DNA of 64,000 nt from positions 47,827,762-47,891,761 of the forward strand of contig NC_053042.1 in assembly GCF_003473485.1 (NCBI RefSeq), in the 5' to 3' direction. A model generated the notes under the pieces. The model saw only the letters and a program-made list of their open reading frames with translations, was not told the origin of the DNA and ran no database searches. Position numbers and translations under genes: made by a program. How positions within the stretch are numbered: the stretch's first letter is position 1; the number at the start of each line of letters is the position of its first letter. This DNA is from Medicago truncatula. Taxonomy: Eukaryota > Streptophyta > Magnoliopsida > Fabales > Fabaceae. This document shows positions 49,043 through 59,742 of this stretch, one piece after another.

Positions 49043-50449
49043 AACAATTAATCCAACTTTAATCTGACGTCTCTCATCAATTTATTAAATGCTCACATGC
49101 TTGATCAAATGATCCAAATTTTAATTTTAAAAATAATTTATTATTTATTCTCTTGATTAATCATTTACCAAAAATTCTCTGAGGTATTATTTCTTGACTG
49201 GTGCTAGTCACACCTCAAAAAAAACAAGTTACACTCCAGAATGACTAATATACCCCTAAATTGAACATAAGTAAACTTAATTTACATTAACCTAGATTGA
49301 ACGTAAGTAAACTGAATTTACACTGACCTCTTATATACATACTATATACATACGTAACATAAATTGAACGTAAGTAAACTTAATTTACATTAACCTAGAT
49401 TGAACGTAAGTAAACTGAATTTACACTAACCTCTTATATACATACTATATACACACGTAAACTAAATTTACATTAACCTAAATTGAACATAAGTAAACTT
49501 AATTTACATTAACCTAGATTAAACGTAAGTAAACTGAATTTACACTAACCTAAATTGAACATACGTAAATTTGAATTTACATTAACCTACATACGTAAAC
49601 TACACTAACCCCTTTTATATACATACACGTAAACTTAATTTAAACTAACCTCTCACTTAAAATCAAATTGACAAGCATATCTCATACCAAAACAAACAAT
49701 AAACAAATAGAAACTCATCGAAAATGAAATTCATGAAATTCACTAACCTTTATGAATATAGTACATATCAATAACAAAGATGTTGATTCAGATCTTGGTT
49801 GCACATCTATGGTGATTTGTTGATGAAAGGGGGTAAGGGTTCAGAATGATCATAAAAGATGGGTTTTTAGAAATTTACATGAAGAGGGCAATTTTGGTAT
49901 ATTATTGTAAAATTTTAAATAAATTTGGGTGTAACTTGTTTTTTTTTTGGGTGTGACTAGCACCAGTCTTATTTCTTTATTCCTATTAACTTTTTTATTT
50001 TTATTCTTCTTAGAAGAACCCAAAGAAAATTGATTTATAAAAAGCACAAGGGATAATGAATGAACGATTACACCCAAAATTAAAAAGAACATATACGAAA
50101 GCAAATCACAAAAGCTAAAACACCGGATACAAGAACATCAGTAACATGAACTCAAAGAATAATATCATCCAACAAATGAAAGAGTAATCAATACAAACAT
50201 GATACAAAGATGATCCAACAAAAATTAGTAAATAGAATCTCTAAAAAAAATAGTAATGAGAAATCAAATGACAATGGTGCAAAATATAACGAAAATGGCA
50301 AGTAAATTTTTTTTTGTTGTACAAATGTTAATTAACCAAGAGAAAAAATAATAAATTATTTCTAAAATTAAAATTCGGATCATTTGATCAAACATGTGAT
50401 CATTTAATAAATTTATGAAAAACGTCATATTAAAGTTGGATTAATGGTT
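49043..50449. repeat. Large inverted repeat, arms about 120 bp, 1.4 kb apart
   Basis: Left arm 49043-49167 contains TTTATTAAATGCTCACATGC, TGATCAAATGATCC and AAATAATTTATTATT. The right arm 50330-50449 is its complement with about 10-15% differences. The arms flank the younger element 49196-49968. Probably an older TIR transposon; its target duplication was not found. Confidence 0.65.
49196..49968. mobile_element. MULE-type non-autonomous element with internal minisatellite, 773 bp
   Basis: The ends are GACTGGTGCTAGTCACACC and GGTGTGACTAGCACCAGTC, with inverted similarity for about 38 bp through ACAAGTTACAC. A perfect 9 bp target duplication TTATTTCTT flanks it (49187-49195 and 49969-49977). 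The interior 49255-49640 is a minisatellite of about 31-37 bp units of the type TTGAACGTAAGTAAACTGAA followed by TTTACACTAACC, in roughly ten variants, with TATACATACTATATACA spacers. No transposase. Confidence 0.85.
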
Positions 50450-51540
50450 AGGTTGTCTTTTGACAACCTATGAAAAGATCCATCCCTTAATTAACACCAA
50501 TTGATGAGAAATCACCCTCCCAAATAAACTTAATCTTAAAATAAGCACTTAACTTAAAAATCTGGACGTAATCTGAACGTAGGAAAAAAAACATGTATCT
50601 GAACTAATGATTTAAAACCATAATTCAACTTCAATATCAATTGTTGAAGTTAGGGCAAACTGCACAAACATAAATCATCACTGATAGCATTATGGAATTT
50701 AGGGGCGGATGATGCTTGTTGTAGCATGGGGTAGCATTGGGTACCCAATTTTTATTTTATTTTTTTAAAATTTTGTTTTAATAAATATGTATGTTTTATA
50801 TTTTTTTTTAAGGATGTATATTTTATATTTTATCATTCCAATAATATATATTTAACTACCTTAAATAAATTTATTTGTCAAAACACCACCTATGTTTTCC
50901 ACCAAACAATCAATTTTATTTTTTTTGTTGTAAAAAAAAAAGAAAGAAATTAATAGAAAGCACCGTTATTTCGTTGAATTCGTAGAAATTCCTTCGTGGG
51001 ATATATCATTACTCTTAAAAGAATGTCATAATTGACAACTTTTTCTTTCTAGGGAACATAATTGACACATTTATTTAGTCTAATTTTGACACTTCTAATC
51101 TTTTCGGTAACTATAATGATGGTTTTGTTAGCAATGAGTTTCTTGCAAATGACACGTCTAGATATATTTGACTTTTTGAAACATTGTTGAACTCAACATT
51201 TTTAAATATTTATTGTAATTTTTTTTTCTTTTGTTGTTGTTTTAACTTATATTGATATAAATAAAATTGTTATGCGTTTCTTTTATCTTCTAAATTAATT
51301 TAATATATTAAATTTTAAAAAACATTTTTTTTTAAACTGGACTAAGTGTATGAATCTCATCCCTTTAAAAATGCATAATATATGCAATATCCGCGTTCGG
51401 GAAAAAAAATAAATTTAGAATACCATTGTGCCAAATTAGAAATATTTTGTAAAATTATCTAAAAGTCTTTATAATATCCAAAGGAGAATTAGATTCTCAA
51501 GAGTCAAACAGTAGACAAAATCCAATGGTTGACATTGTAC
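50450..51540. other. Gene-free AT-rich stretch
   Basis: No gene is seen. The 180 bp before the OHP2 start must hold its promoter; no TATA box is obvious there. Confidence 0.5.
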
Positions 51541-51723
51541 TTACATCTCAAATTACAATGAACTGAAGCCACTTTCTTCTAGTTGAGACTTGGACATACC
51601 TTGTCCACACACCTATCCTTTGAGTTTGATAACACAATGTCCAAAACAAAAGAAAAAGTTGTAACCAAAGAACAAAGATAAATACACAAAACAAATCAAA
51701 TTCATCAATCCCCCCAAAAAAAC

Positions 51724-53622
51724 ATGTCTGTAACATCTTCAATCCCATGCATCAAAATCCCAACAACTCATTCATCTTCCTCTTCTTGTTCAACTTCATC
51801 TTATTCTTTTAGATTCTCTTCTTCCAAGCTTTATGCTGTTACTATAAGGAATGTTCAGAATGATGGTCCTTTGAGAAGACCAGCGGCTCCTTCTGTGAAA
51901 GAACCGTCTAATCTTCCTCAACCTTTGAAACCTTCACCTCCTTCTCAGCCTCCACCACCACAACCTCAGAAGACAAGTTCTTTTGTTGGTGATGATAAAA
52001 GTGTTGTTTCGTTAGAGTTTCAGAGACAAAAGGCTAAGGAATTGCAGGAATATTTCAAAAAGAAGAAGCTTGAACAAGCTGCAGATCAAGGTCCCTTTTT
52101 TGGATTCATTGCCAAAAATGAGATTAGCAATGGAAGGTAAAAACAAATTCTTTATATTATTCAATTGGGGTTAATTTAAGTTGGAGTCTCTCTTAAATCT
52201 TAATTTGGATTTATGTTTATTGTGTTTTCTTTATGTTGGTAGAACTAGTTAGGTTTTTTTGGATTCATTTATTTGAGTTTATATAATAACTTGTGAGATT
52301 GTTTGATAAATCGTATGAAAATAACTTATGACATATCCTTGAGCTATTTTTAGCTTATTTCCATAAGTTTTTTAGGAATTAGGAGAACCTAGGGAAACAG
52401 TTCAACTTTATTTTATCATTTGTTATAGGAATAGCTTCTACACAAACACTTATGTGATAAGCACTTATGCTATAAGTGCTTAATTAACTTGTTTGTCCAA
52501 TTGGAGAACCAGTTAGATAGTTTTGAGTCTCTGCGGAGACGTGCTGTTCATGAAGTTATTGATTGAACTGAATCTGTATCAGTTACGCTGTGGCGATAAT
52601 AAGCTAGCAAATTTTAAATGCTTTTAATCCCTAATTTATTGCTTTAATCATGTCTTCTTTCAGAATATAATGATAACCTTTGGTCTGTAGTTTTGATAGT
52701 GATGGAGGAAAATCAAGATGATTATCAATAACTGAGAGTTTAGCTCCCTTCCTCCCCTTAACGACAAAAAGTTTCGTGTAGAGTTGTAGAAGTAGAATTA
52801 AAACATTGCAACCAATGTAGGACTGGACTGTGTTGGAATTCAAGTGTGATTAGTTAGTTCTACGTTGATTAGAGATGAGCTAAATGTTGGAGTACCGGCC
52901 CTTTGTTACTTCCAACGCTCCCCCAGACTCAACAACACGTTGTAATGTGAATTAAAAATTACAAATTATTTTCATTTGGGTCCATATACAAGCAAACTTG
53001 TTGATCTGTAATGTCCTTAGAGCTTTCCTTTGACAGTAGAAACCTTCAAGGCAGACTAGTTTAAGATTTTTTTCCTCTCCAACAAATAGTAATTGGTAGA
53101 AAAATCATTTCCAGAATTGTAAATCTGATTAATAAGTACTTGTGGAATTAATATTATTCTTTCTGATCTTTTTTGTAGTTTTTATTTTTTTATTTTTTAA
53201 ATTTATGTATTATCTCTTGTTCAAACTGGATGCTTATAGAGTAACGGGAATGGTATTTGTTCCGATCAACCAAAAATCCCACATCACTTGAGAATCGAGG
53301 CATAGTTTAGTTTAAATAAGCACTCGCACTCATCTATCCCTCAATGCACCTTTTACCAAAGGACAGTCGTGAGTGCTGACACAAGAGGCTCAAAACCGAC
53401 AATACCTCAGAAATATATGAAATATGGTAGAAAGTTTAGATTTTGCCGCATTCTTTTCTCCTTAATGATTATACATTTTAAATCTGTAATTCTTGTTTCT
53501 TCTTCAGATGGGCAATGTTTGGTTTTGCTGTTGGGTTGCTAACCGAGTTTGCAACAGGCTCAGACTTTGTTGATCAAGTGAAGATCCTTCTCTCGAATTT
53601 TGGAATAGTAGATTTGGATTGA
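51724..53622 (+). CDS. OHP2: One-helix protein 2 (light-harvesting-like), chloroplast
   Basis: Two exons, 51724-52136 and 53508-53622, joined by a phase-2 GT-AG intron; 175 residues, against about 172 in Arabidopsis. Residues 1-40 are a Ser/Thr-rich chloroplast transit peptide (MSVTSSIPCIKIPTTHSSSS). A Pro-rich linker follows (about 52-82), then VVSLEFQRQKAKELQEYFKK, GPFFGF, and the single chlorophyll-binding helix NEISNGRWAMFGFAVGLLTE. This has the ExxxGRxAM-type LHC motif, with the E, N and R residues that ligate chlorophyll. It ends FATGSDFVDQVKILLSNFGI. OHP2 pairs with OHP1 and HCF244 in thylakoids and delivers chlorophyll to newly made D1 during photosystem II assembly; nothing here departs from that. 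The intron splits the LHC motif at Arg. It also holds a hAT-like MITE. Confidence 0.96.
52291..52500. mobile_element. hAT-like MITE in the OHP2 intron
   Basis: Contains AAGCACTTATGCTATAAGTG and TTGTTTG/CAAACA edge words shared with 34375-34638. Ends are worn. Confidence 0.45.
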
Positions 53623-53849
53623 ATAATAAATAACTTTATATAAAATACATTGTCAATAGTTTCTTGAATTGCTCTTCAATGTGTAAACAAATTTGTTTCA
53701 TCTTCATATGTAACGAGCAAGTTTGCTTTGTTATGTTATGAAATAACAATAATGTGATTATCCTTTTCCAATTTCCATGATGCACAATTCTTGCTTTAGA
53801 TATGAAAGTTTTTTTAAATGATACCATATTGAATCTATAAATCATTTAG

Positions 53850-54516
53850 AGAAACATGACAAGAATTTGCAATTCATTCCGTTTGCAAAAGTGAGCTACA
53901 CTGTCATATTGCAATTTACACCACTCATGAAACTTCAACCATAAGCTAACAGAAAATTGTGATGGTTAAAATAATGATACAATACTGAATTGTATGCTAA
54001 GTCAAAGTGTAATAAGTTAACATATTTCATCAACAATTCCACAAAAATCAACATTATTGATTGAAAATTTCAAGTGTAAAGAAATTTGAAAAGAAGTCCA
54101 CATATTGATCTTTCAACAACTAAAAGTTAACAATATCTACTTTCAAGTACAGAATCACCAGCTTGGAATGAGTTTGATTAAATGACTCTCAGATATTATG
54201 CTATTACGCTACATACAATTGTATTTTACTTTTTAGTATGGTATAAATGCTACTACTAATAAAATTCAGTGCATAATTTTAGATATAGAAACTAAATAAT
54301 GAGAAAAGAGGTGTGCACTCTTGTTAGAGTTTTCTTTGTTGTTGTTACTTTTATTTTATTTTATATATATTGCAAATTGTTATGGAGTAGAGTAGTTTTT
54401 TTTTTTTTTTTTTTTATCGGAACTTGAATCATGAATCTTCAACCATTTTACTTTTAATTTAAATTAATTGAGCTATCAAACTCATATGGTTGCTGTTACT
54501 TGTTAGCCTTTAAGAG
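53850..54516. other. Gene-free stretch
   Basis: No gene is seen. There is a long T run at about 54397-54415, followed by a degraded SINE-like end (GAACTTGAATCATGAATC, then AATTGAGCTATC). Confidence 0.45.
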
Positions 54517-54825
54517 AGTGGTGGAGTCAGAAATTTTATAGAGTCTGTGTAAAATATTTATCGTAAAATGTTACTTCATGCGAATATTTTCACATTTCCT
54601 GCGGATAATTTCACATTTCATGCGGATATATCTTTCTTGCAGATCCTACTACCTCTAGGAACCTAAATCCTTGGCAAAATCTACAAGAAATGTGTTTCCT
54701 GCAGAATTTACAAAAAAAATCCGCAAGAAAAGCTAAAATTTCTAGTAATGGCTGGGCTTTCTACAAAGAAAGTTGGAGCTGAGCCTGGGCTAGTGCCCAG
54801 ACTAGCTGGGGGTGGCTCCGCCCCT
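54517..54825 (+). mobile_element. TIR-type element with CACTA-like motif, copy 2
   Basis: It starts AGTGGTGGAGTCAGAAATTT and ends GGTGGCTCCGCCCCT, which pair as worn inverted ends. Just before the end it has TACAAAGAAAGTTGGAGCTG, the hairpin CTGGGCTAGTGCCCAG and ACTAGCTGGGGG. AAAATTTCTAGTAATG in the middle resembles a CACTA end read inward. Same family as 11926-12239. Confidence 0.5.
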
Positions 54826-54907
54826 ATTTTAAGACCTAGAGTGTGAATCCCATCGAATACAACTTTTTTGCGTTCATACCCTTTAGCCAAACATATGCAT
54901 TTAAACA

Positions 54908-55095
54908 AAGTGAGGATCCTCTCTATTTTCTTCATTTGGTGAGATAAAGACTCAATTTTATTTTTTAAAAAAAGTATAAAATATATAATGTAGGTGGGAC
55001 CCATTTAGTGGAAGCATTTACTCTCTTTTTCTTGTGTCTATTTCTCTCCAAATTATATACTCCATTTAATTTGACAAATGGAGAGGATCCTTACT
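54908..55095. mobile_element. MULE-type MITE, 188 bp
   Basis: Ends AAGTGAGGATCCTCTC and GAGAGGATCCTTACT are inverted. A perfect 10 bp target duplication CATTTAAACA flanks it (54898-54907 and 55096-55105). Confidence 0.8.
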
Positions 55096-55509
55096 CATTT
55101 AAACATTTCAACTTTTCAAATTTATATTTTGAAAATTCATCTCAAATATTTTGTTTTGTTTTAAAGAGACACGCCTTTTTTTGAATCTCTTTGTTACTTT
55201 TGGCTGATTAAGAAACTATTCATAGTGATTTTTTTAGCAATTATAGGTATATTATGTTTTTTATTTAATTATTTTGTTTTTTTACAGATATTTAATTAAT
55301 TTGTTAAAAATAATAATCTGAAAACATCAAATTAGAAATTTATATACTAATTGCACCATAAAAAAAAATCATTTACTAAGTTCATTAATTTAACCCATCA
55401 CTAATTTTTTTTTTGGGTGAACAATAATAATATCTCATTTGCATTCACAATTTACAAAATAGTAAAATTGACGGTTATTATAAAAAAAAACTAAAAATGG
55501 ATAGTAAAT

Positions 55510-55830
55510 TATACTTTTCTCATAGAGTATGCAACCAAAAAAACTTTCTTCTTTATTTCTCCTTTTTTTCTATTTCCTTTCCAAAAAAACAGCAAAGGCC
55601 ACTGAGGCTGCTTCAGCTCTGCTATCAACCACTATATAGTTTGGCATTTTGTGCATGCAAAAATGACGAAAATAACCCTTTAAACTAGATTCAAAGTAGT
55701 ATAAAATGATTGAACCAGGATGATGGAAAATAGAGTGTAGAGAGATAGTAGCAATAGTTTTTCTTTAGGTGAAAATCGCCCCAAGCACTAACATTTTCAA
55801 CCTCATCATAATCTATCCTAACCTCATCAA
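55510..55830 (-). pseudogene. Dispersed duplicate with a possible first-exon relic, copy 2
   Basis: Collinear with 47470-47790 (see there). The minus-strand frame lacks the start seen in copy 1. Confidence 0.4.
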
Positions 55831-56303
55831 TAAAAACCGACCAAACAAGAACAGAAACAATTAAACTATTTTTTTTCTTTTCTAAAACTCTTTAGCCTAA
55901 AGACCGACTAATATTCCTTCTTTTCTTTTATAAATGATCATACTATTTTTTTCTTTTTGAAAGAAAATGATCAAACTATATAGTTACCAACAATATCACT
56001 TTTGTATTTTATTCTACCTTCTTTCTCTTGGGTTAAACTCGTGCCATATTATGGATATTTCTTAATGAAGGTAAAATATGATAAACTCCTTGGTCGTAAT
56101 GATTGTTGGTTCCTTCTCTTCAAATCAATAACCTTGCGGAAAGTCTATTAAAGCATCCAAACCCTTACATTTAAGGTCTTAAACGAGTCTTACATGCACA
56201 CATCACTTTTTTATTATTTTTTAATAATAGTATTTAATAGGTACTCAACTACTTCAATGGAGATCCTCTATCAAAATGTATAAATGAGTCCCACTAAATA
56301 CTA

Positions 56304-56561
56304 CTCCCTCCGTCCCGCAATAAATGACCTATTTAAAAATTTGCAATTTTGACCTAGCTTACTTTGACCATATTTTTCTACTAATATACATAGATAAATA
56401 ATATCATATAAGATATCATTAGATTCGTCTCGATGAGTATTTTCAAAATATCAAATTTTTATGATTTTTTCTAACATATTATTCAATATATTTAAGCTCA
56501 AAATTATGCATTGAAATGCGTAATTGAGTCCACTGTGTCATTTATTAAGGGACGGAGGGAG
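56304..56561. mobile_element. Stowaway-like MITE, 258 bp
   Basis: Starts CTCCCTCCGTCCCGCAATAA and ends TTATTAAGGGACGGAGGGAG, flanked by TA (56302-56303 and 56562-56563). Confidence 0.88.
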
Positions 56562-56983
56562 TAATAACTATTTATTAATAAAAAGCAACAAAGCAACTCA
56601 AATAACAATTATTTTATTAAAAAGTGGTGTGGAGTCCACTTAAGATTAGGGCTTTTAAGTGAGAACCTAGGTCTTAAGAGACCCCCAATTTTTTTCTCCA
56701 CATTTGAGGTATCTATTAGGTATCGGTCTTAAATGATAAAGACCCTACCAATGTAGATGCTCTGTCATAAACATAAATGAATAGTGTTTGCGCATTCACA
56801 CATCAAAAGATATTTTTTTAATAGTAAAAAGAAAATTGTTAATAAAATGATTTAGTATTTTGAGAAAAAAGTTTTCTTACGTGTGTTTGACCGAACACTA
56901 TTCATTTATGTACGTGCCCATGTAAGAATGCCTCCAATAACCTTTTCTGCCTTAAAAGTCTATTTCATATGAATAATATTAAA

Positions 56984-58824
56984 GGGTTAAATATACTTTT
57001 GATTCTTATAAATATGTCAACTTTTTGTTTTAGGTTTTCTAAAAAATTTATTTAACTTTTAGTCCTTGATGTAGTATTTTTGCATCAAACAATAGTAAAT
57101 ATTTATATCGTCTCCTCAGGAACTATTGCGATATCACAGACCGTTCGACACCAAATATCATTCTAAGTTAAACGATAATTTGTTGTTTGTTTGAATAACT
57201 AAGTTGCAAATGATGAAGTTGAGATTAATAAGGCGTGAAACTTGTTAGGATTAGAGTTCATTGATCAAGCGTCACACGTAACCTAATGATCATACATGGA
57301 TTCTAGCTTTTCTTTGATATTATCACGTATCCCTCGACAACACCATTCGTGTCCAAACAATATTGTGAAATCAATTGTATCATTCAATCGTCGATGTGTC
57401 AAACTATTGAATGATTCAAGAGTCAGTCTTATCATTTAATCGATGATTTCTCAATCTATTGAATGATAAGAAAGCTTTAAGTTTGGATACAAAAAGTGAT
57501 TATCAAAACATCAATTTCATGTCTAGAATCTATGTTTTGATAGATGATTATTCTAAACCTAGATTCAAAAGTATTTCTCAATCACAATTAAATCAAACAT
57601 AAGCATTAAAGTGCAAGAATAACATCAATATCAAATAATGCTAGAACCATATATTTATAGATCAAAAGATTACATGTTAAGCTAAGATCAAGTACCTCTA
57701 ATCCCAACAATGGAGATTTAGCTACTCATTGTCATGGAAGCCTTGCAAGAATGAATTGAAAGAGAATGATCCATTACACACTTGTGATCTCTCAACAAAA
57801 TGATGTAGAATCCACTTTCTATCACTCTCACTCTATCAAGAACAAGCCCTATCTCACTCTCTAAGAATATTACAAAATGAAAACTATAAAAAACTAAGAG
57901 TCAAAAAACTAACTCATTGAAATGATTGAGTGAGCTATTTATAGAATTCTAAATATGCATCCACTCGCCTCGCGAGCTTCTTCATTCGCCATGGCGAGTT
58001 GAAGTTCCTTCACCATTGGGTTTGTGCCACGTCATCAGTGAGAAGCTTAAACCGCCCTAACTCGCCTCACGAGTACTTGCACTCGCCATGGCGAACAGAC
58101 TCGCCTTTTACTCGCCATTGCGAGTTGGTGGCGTGCAATCTTTGTTGCTTACTGGAATTGCTCGCCTTTGCTGCTCGCCATGGCGAGTTGGAGGCGAATG
58201 ATCTCATTTTTCTGCCTCTTTGTACTTTTCTCCATTTTCTTCTCTTTGCTTGATGTCTTGAGTTCGAATCCTGCACAAATGGGTGAAGTAAGATAGATAA
58301 AGCGTAAAAGGGCAATAATCACTTATCTCTCGGCTTTTCCCTCAGTAACTTGCAAAACAAGTAACAAAAGTGCCTAAAATATATCATTTAAAATACAACT
58401 TTCTAACACTTATCAGTCCTCAAAAGTTTTCCTTCTTCACTTTTGGTCCTTCCTTTAAAGTAAGCTCATATGTAGAATTCATATTTTTGATTAAAATTTA
58501 TAATATTATAAGAATCTCTCCCAAAAAAAAATATTAGAATTGTTTAACAAAACATGAATTAAATATGAATTATATATTTTTTACGGTTAAAAATTCTTAT
58601 TTAATTTATGTTTTATTAAAAAATTCTAATTTTTTTTGGGAAAGATTTTTACAATATTCTACACATTTCTGCACAATTTCATCAAAAAATACAAAAATTA
58701 ACTTTAAAATAGGGACCAAGAGTAGTGATTGAAAATTTATAGAAACTAAAAGTTGCCGGAAAATTTTAGAGGGACTAAAACAAAAAGTTGGTATATTTAT
58801 AGGGACCAAAAACATATTTAACCC
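56984..58824. mobile_element. MULE-type element interrupted by a solo LTR
   Basis: The left arm GGGTTAAATATACTTTTGAT then TCAACTTTTTGTTTTAG is the complement of the right arm, which ends GTTGGTATATTTATAGGGAC then ACATATTTAACCC (58824). The flanking 9-mers are AATATTAAA and ATTATTAAA, one mismatch. Without the LTR and its repeat the element is about 490 bp. A truncated relative sits at 59210-59640. Confidence 0.75.
57067..58415 (-). mobile_element. Solo LTR, 1,349 bp, nested in the MULE-type element
   Basis: Ends TGATGTAG and CTTATCA with a perfect 5 bp target duplication GTCCT (57062-57066 and 58416-58420). On the minus strand it opens TGATAAGTGTTAGAAAGTTG and has a TATA box TATAAATAG at 57943-57935, giving its direction. 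A cluster of CTCGCCATGGCGAG-type palindromes lies at 57965-58195. No retroelement genes, so a solo LTR. The open frames at 57999 and 58067 are overlapping shadows of these palindromes. Confidence 0.85.
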
Positions 58825-58850
58825 ATTATTAAATAAGTAATGTGATATAG

Positions 58851-58966
58851 TCTTGTAAACACAACTCAGTTCGTAGTTGCAAGAACAATATTATGCATGG
58901 GTCACAGTTCGAACTTGAGTTATCCACCTATTTACATTTAAAATGTGTGAACCCGAGTCGTTAGGT
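58851..58966 (+). repeat. SINE-like tRNA-derived unit
   Basis: CTTGTAAACACAACTCAGTT, then GTTCGAACTTGAG, then ACATTTAAAATGTGTGAAC. It shares the last phrase with the unit at 61132-61263. Confidence 0.5.
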
Positions 58967-59209
58967 TAATTGAGCAAAAACAGGAATGTGATAAGTTTAA
59001 AAAGACTAATGATTTATAGATCAATGAGATTAAACTCGCTTTTAATATTTAATATAAACTTTTTAAAGAATTTGACAATATAATATATCACATTACCCTT
59101 TCGAGTCATAATAATTTTAAAAATGTCATATAAGCATGTCAACAATATTAAATTATGAGATTCCTCTAAGAAGAAAAAATAGTAAAAAATAATCTAAAAT
59201 TATAAGGAT

Positions 59210-59640
59210 AAAATCTAAAAATAGTTAGGTTTGCCTAATTTGTTTATACCTATAAATATATCAAATTTTATTTTTAATTTCCCTAAAAAATCTCAACAAA
59301 TTTTGATCCTTGCAATATTTTTAGTCACTATTTTTATCTACTTTTTTAAGTTAACTCATATGTACTATGTATATTCTTTAATAAATTTTTACAAAGATAT
59401 TAAGAATATTATAAAAATTTCTCCCACAAAAGTTTAAATTTTGTAATAAAATATGAATTTTTAAATGCTTAAGTCAACTCATATGTACCTTTCATTTTTT
59501 CATGAACTTTTACAAAGATGTTAAGAATATTATAATAATTTCACCCACAAAAGTTTAAAATTTTGAAACAAAATATGAATTAAATATAAATTTTAAACGT
59601 TTGAAAATTAAAAAATCTTATTCAAGCCAATAAAGAAATG
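59210..59640. repeat. Truncated MULE-type relative with internal tandem duplication
   Basis: ACCTATAAATATATCAAATT resembles the arm of 56984-58824, and the following part resembles 58450-58570. A unit of about 122 bp (AACTCATATGTAC, then ACAAAGAT(A/G)TTAAGAATA, then CCACAAAAGTTTAAA) occurs twice, near 59350 and 59472. Confidence 0.6.
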
Positions 59641-59647
59641 TATTTTC

Positions 59648-59736
59648 GGTCCTCGTGAGTTTAGCTCAGTTGGTAGGAACAATGCATAATATATGTAAGG
59701 TCCAGAGTTCAAACCCCAACCACCACAACAAAAAGA
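59648..59736 (+). repeat. SINE-like tRNA-derived unit
   Basis: GGTCCTCGTGAGTTTAGCTC, then AGTTGGTAGGAACAATGCAT, then AGAGTTCAAACCCC and an A-rich end. It is the clearest A box plus B box pair in the window, but without a foldable tRNA. Confidence 0.65.
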
Positions 59737-59742
59737 AATTAT

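Noticed and set aside
49250-49640. Possible CRISPR-like array of regularly spaced repeats
   Set aside because: Units are variable, contiguous and lie inside a plant TIR transposon in nuclear DNA; this is a minisatellite.
57999-58315. Overlapping open frames on both strands
   Set aside because: They are by-products of palindromic CTCGCCATGGCGAG words in a solo LTR; neither resembles a known protein.
59648-59736. Possible tRNA gene
   Set aside because: A and B boxes are present but acceptor and anticodon arms do not pair and the unit recurs with an A-rich tail; a SINE-like origin is more likely.
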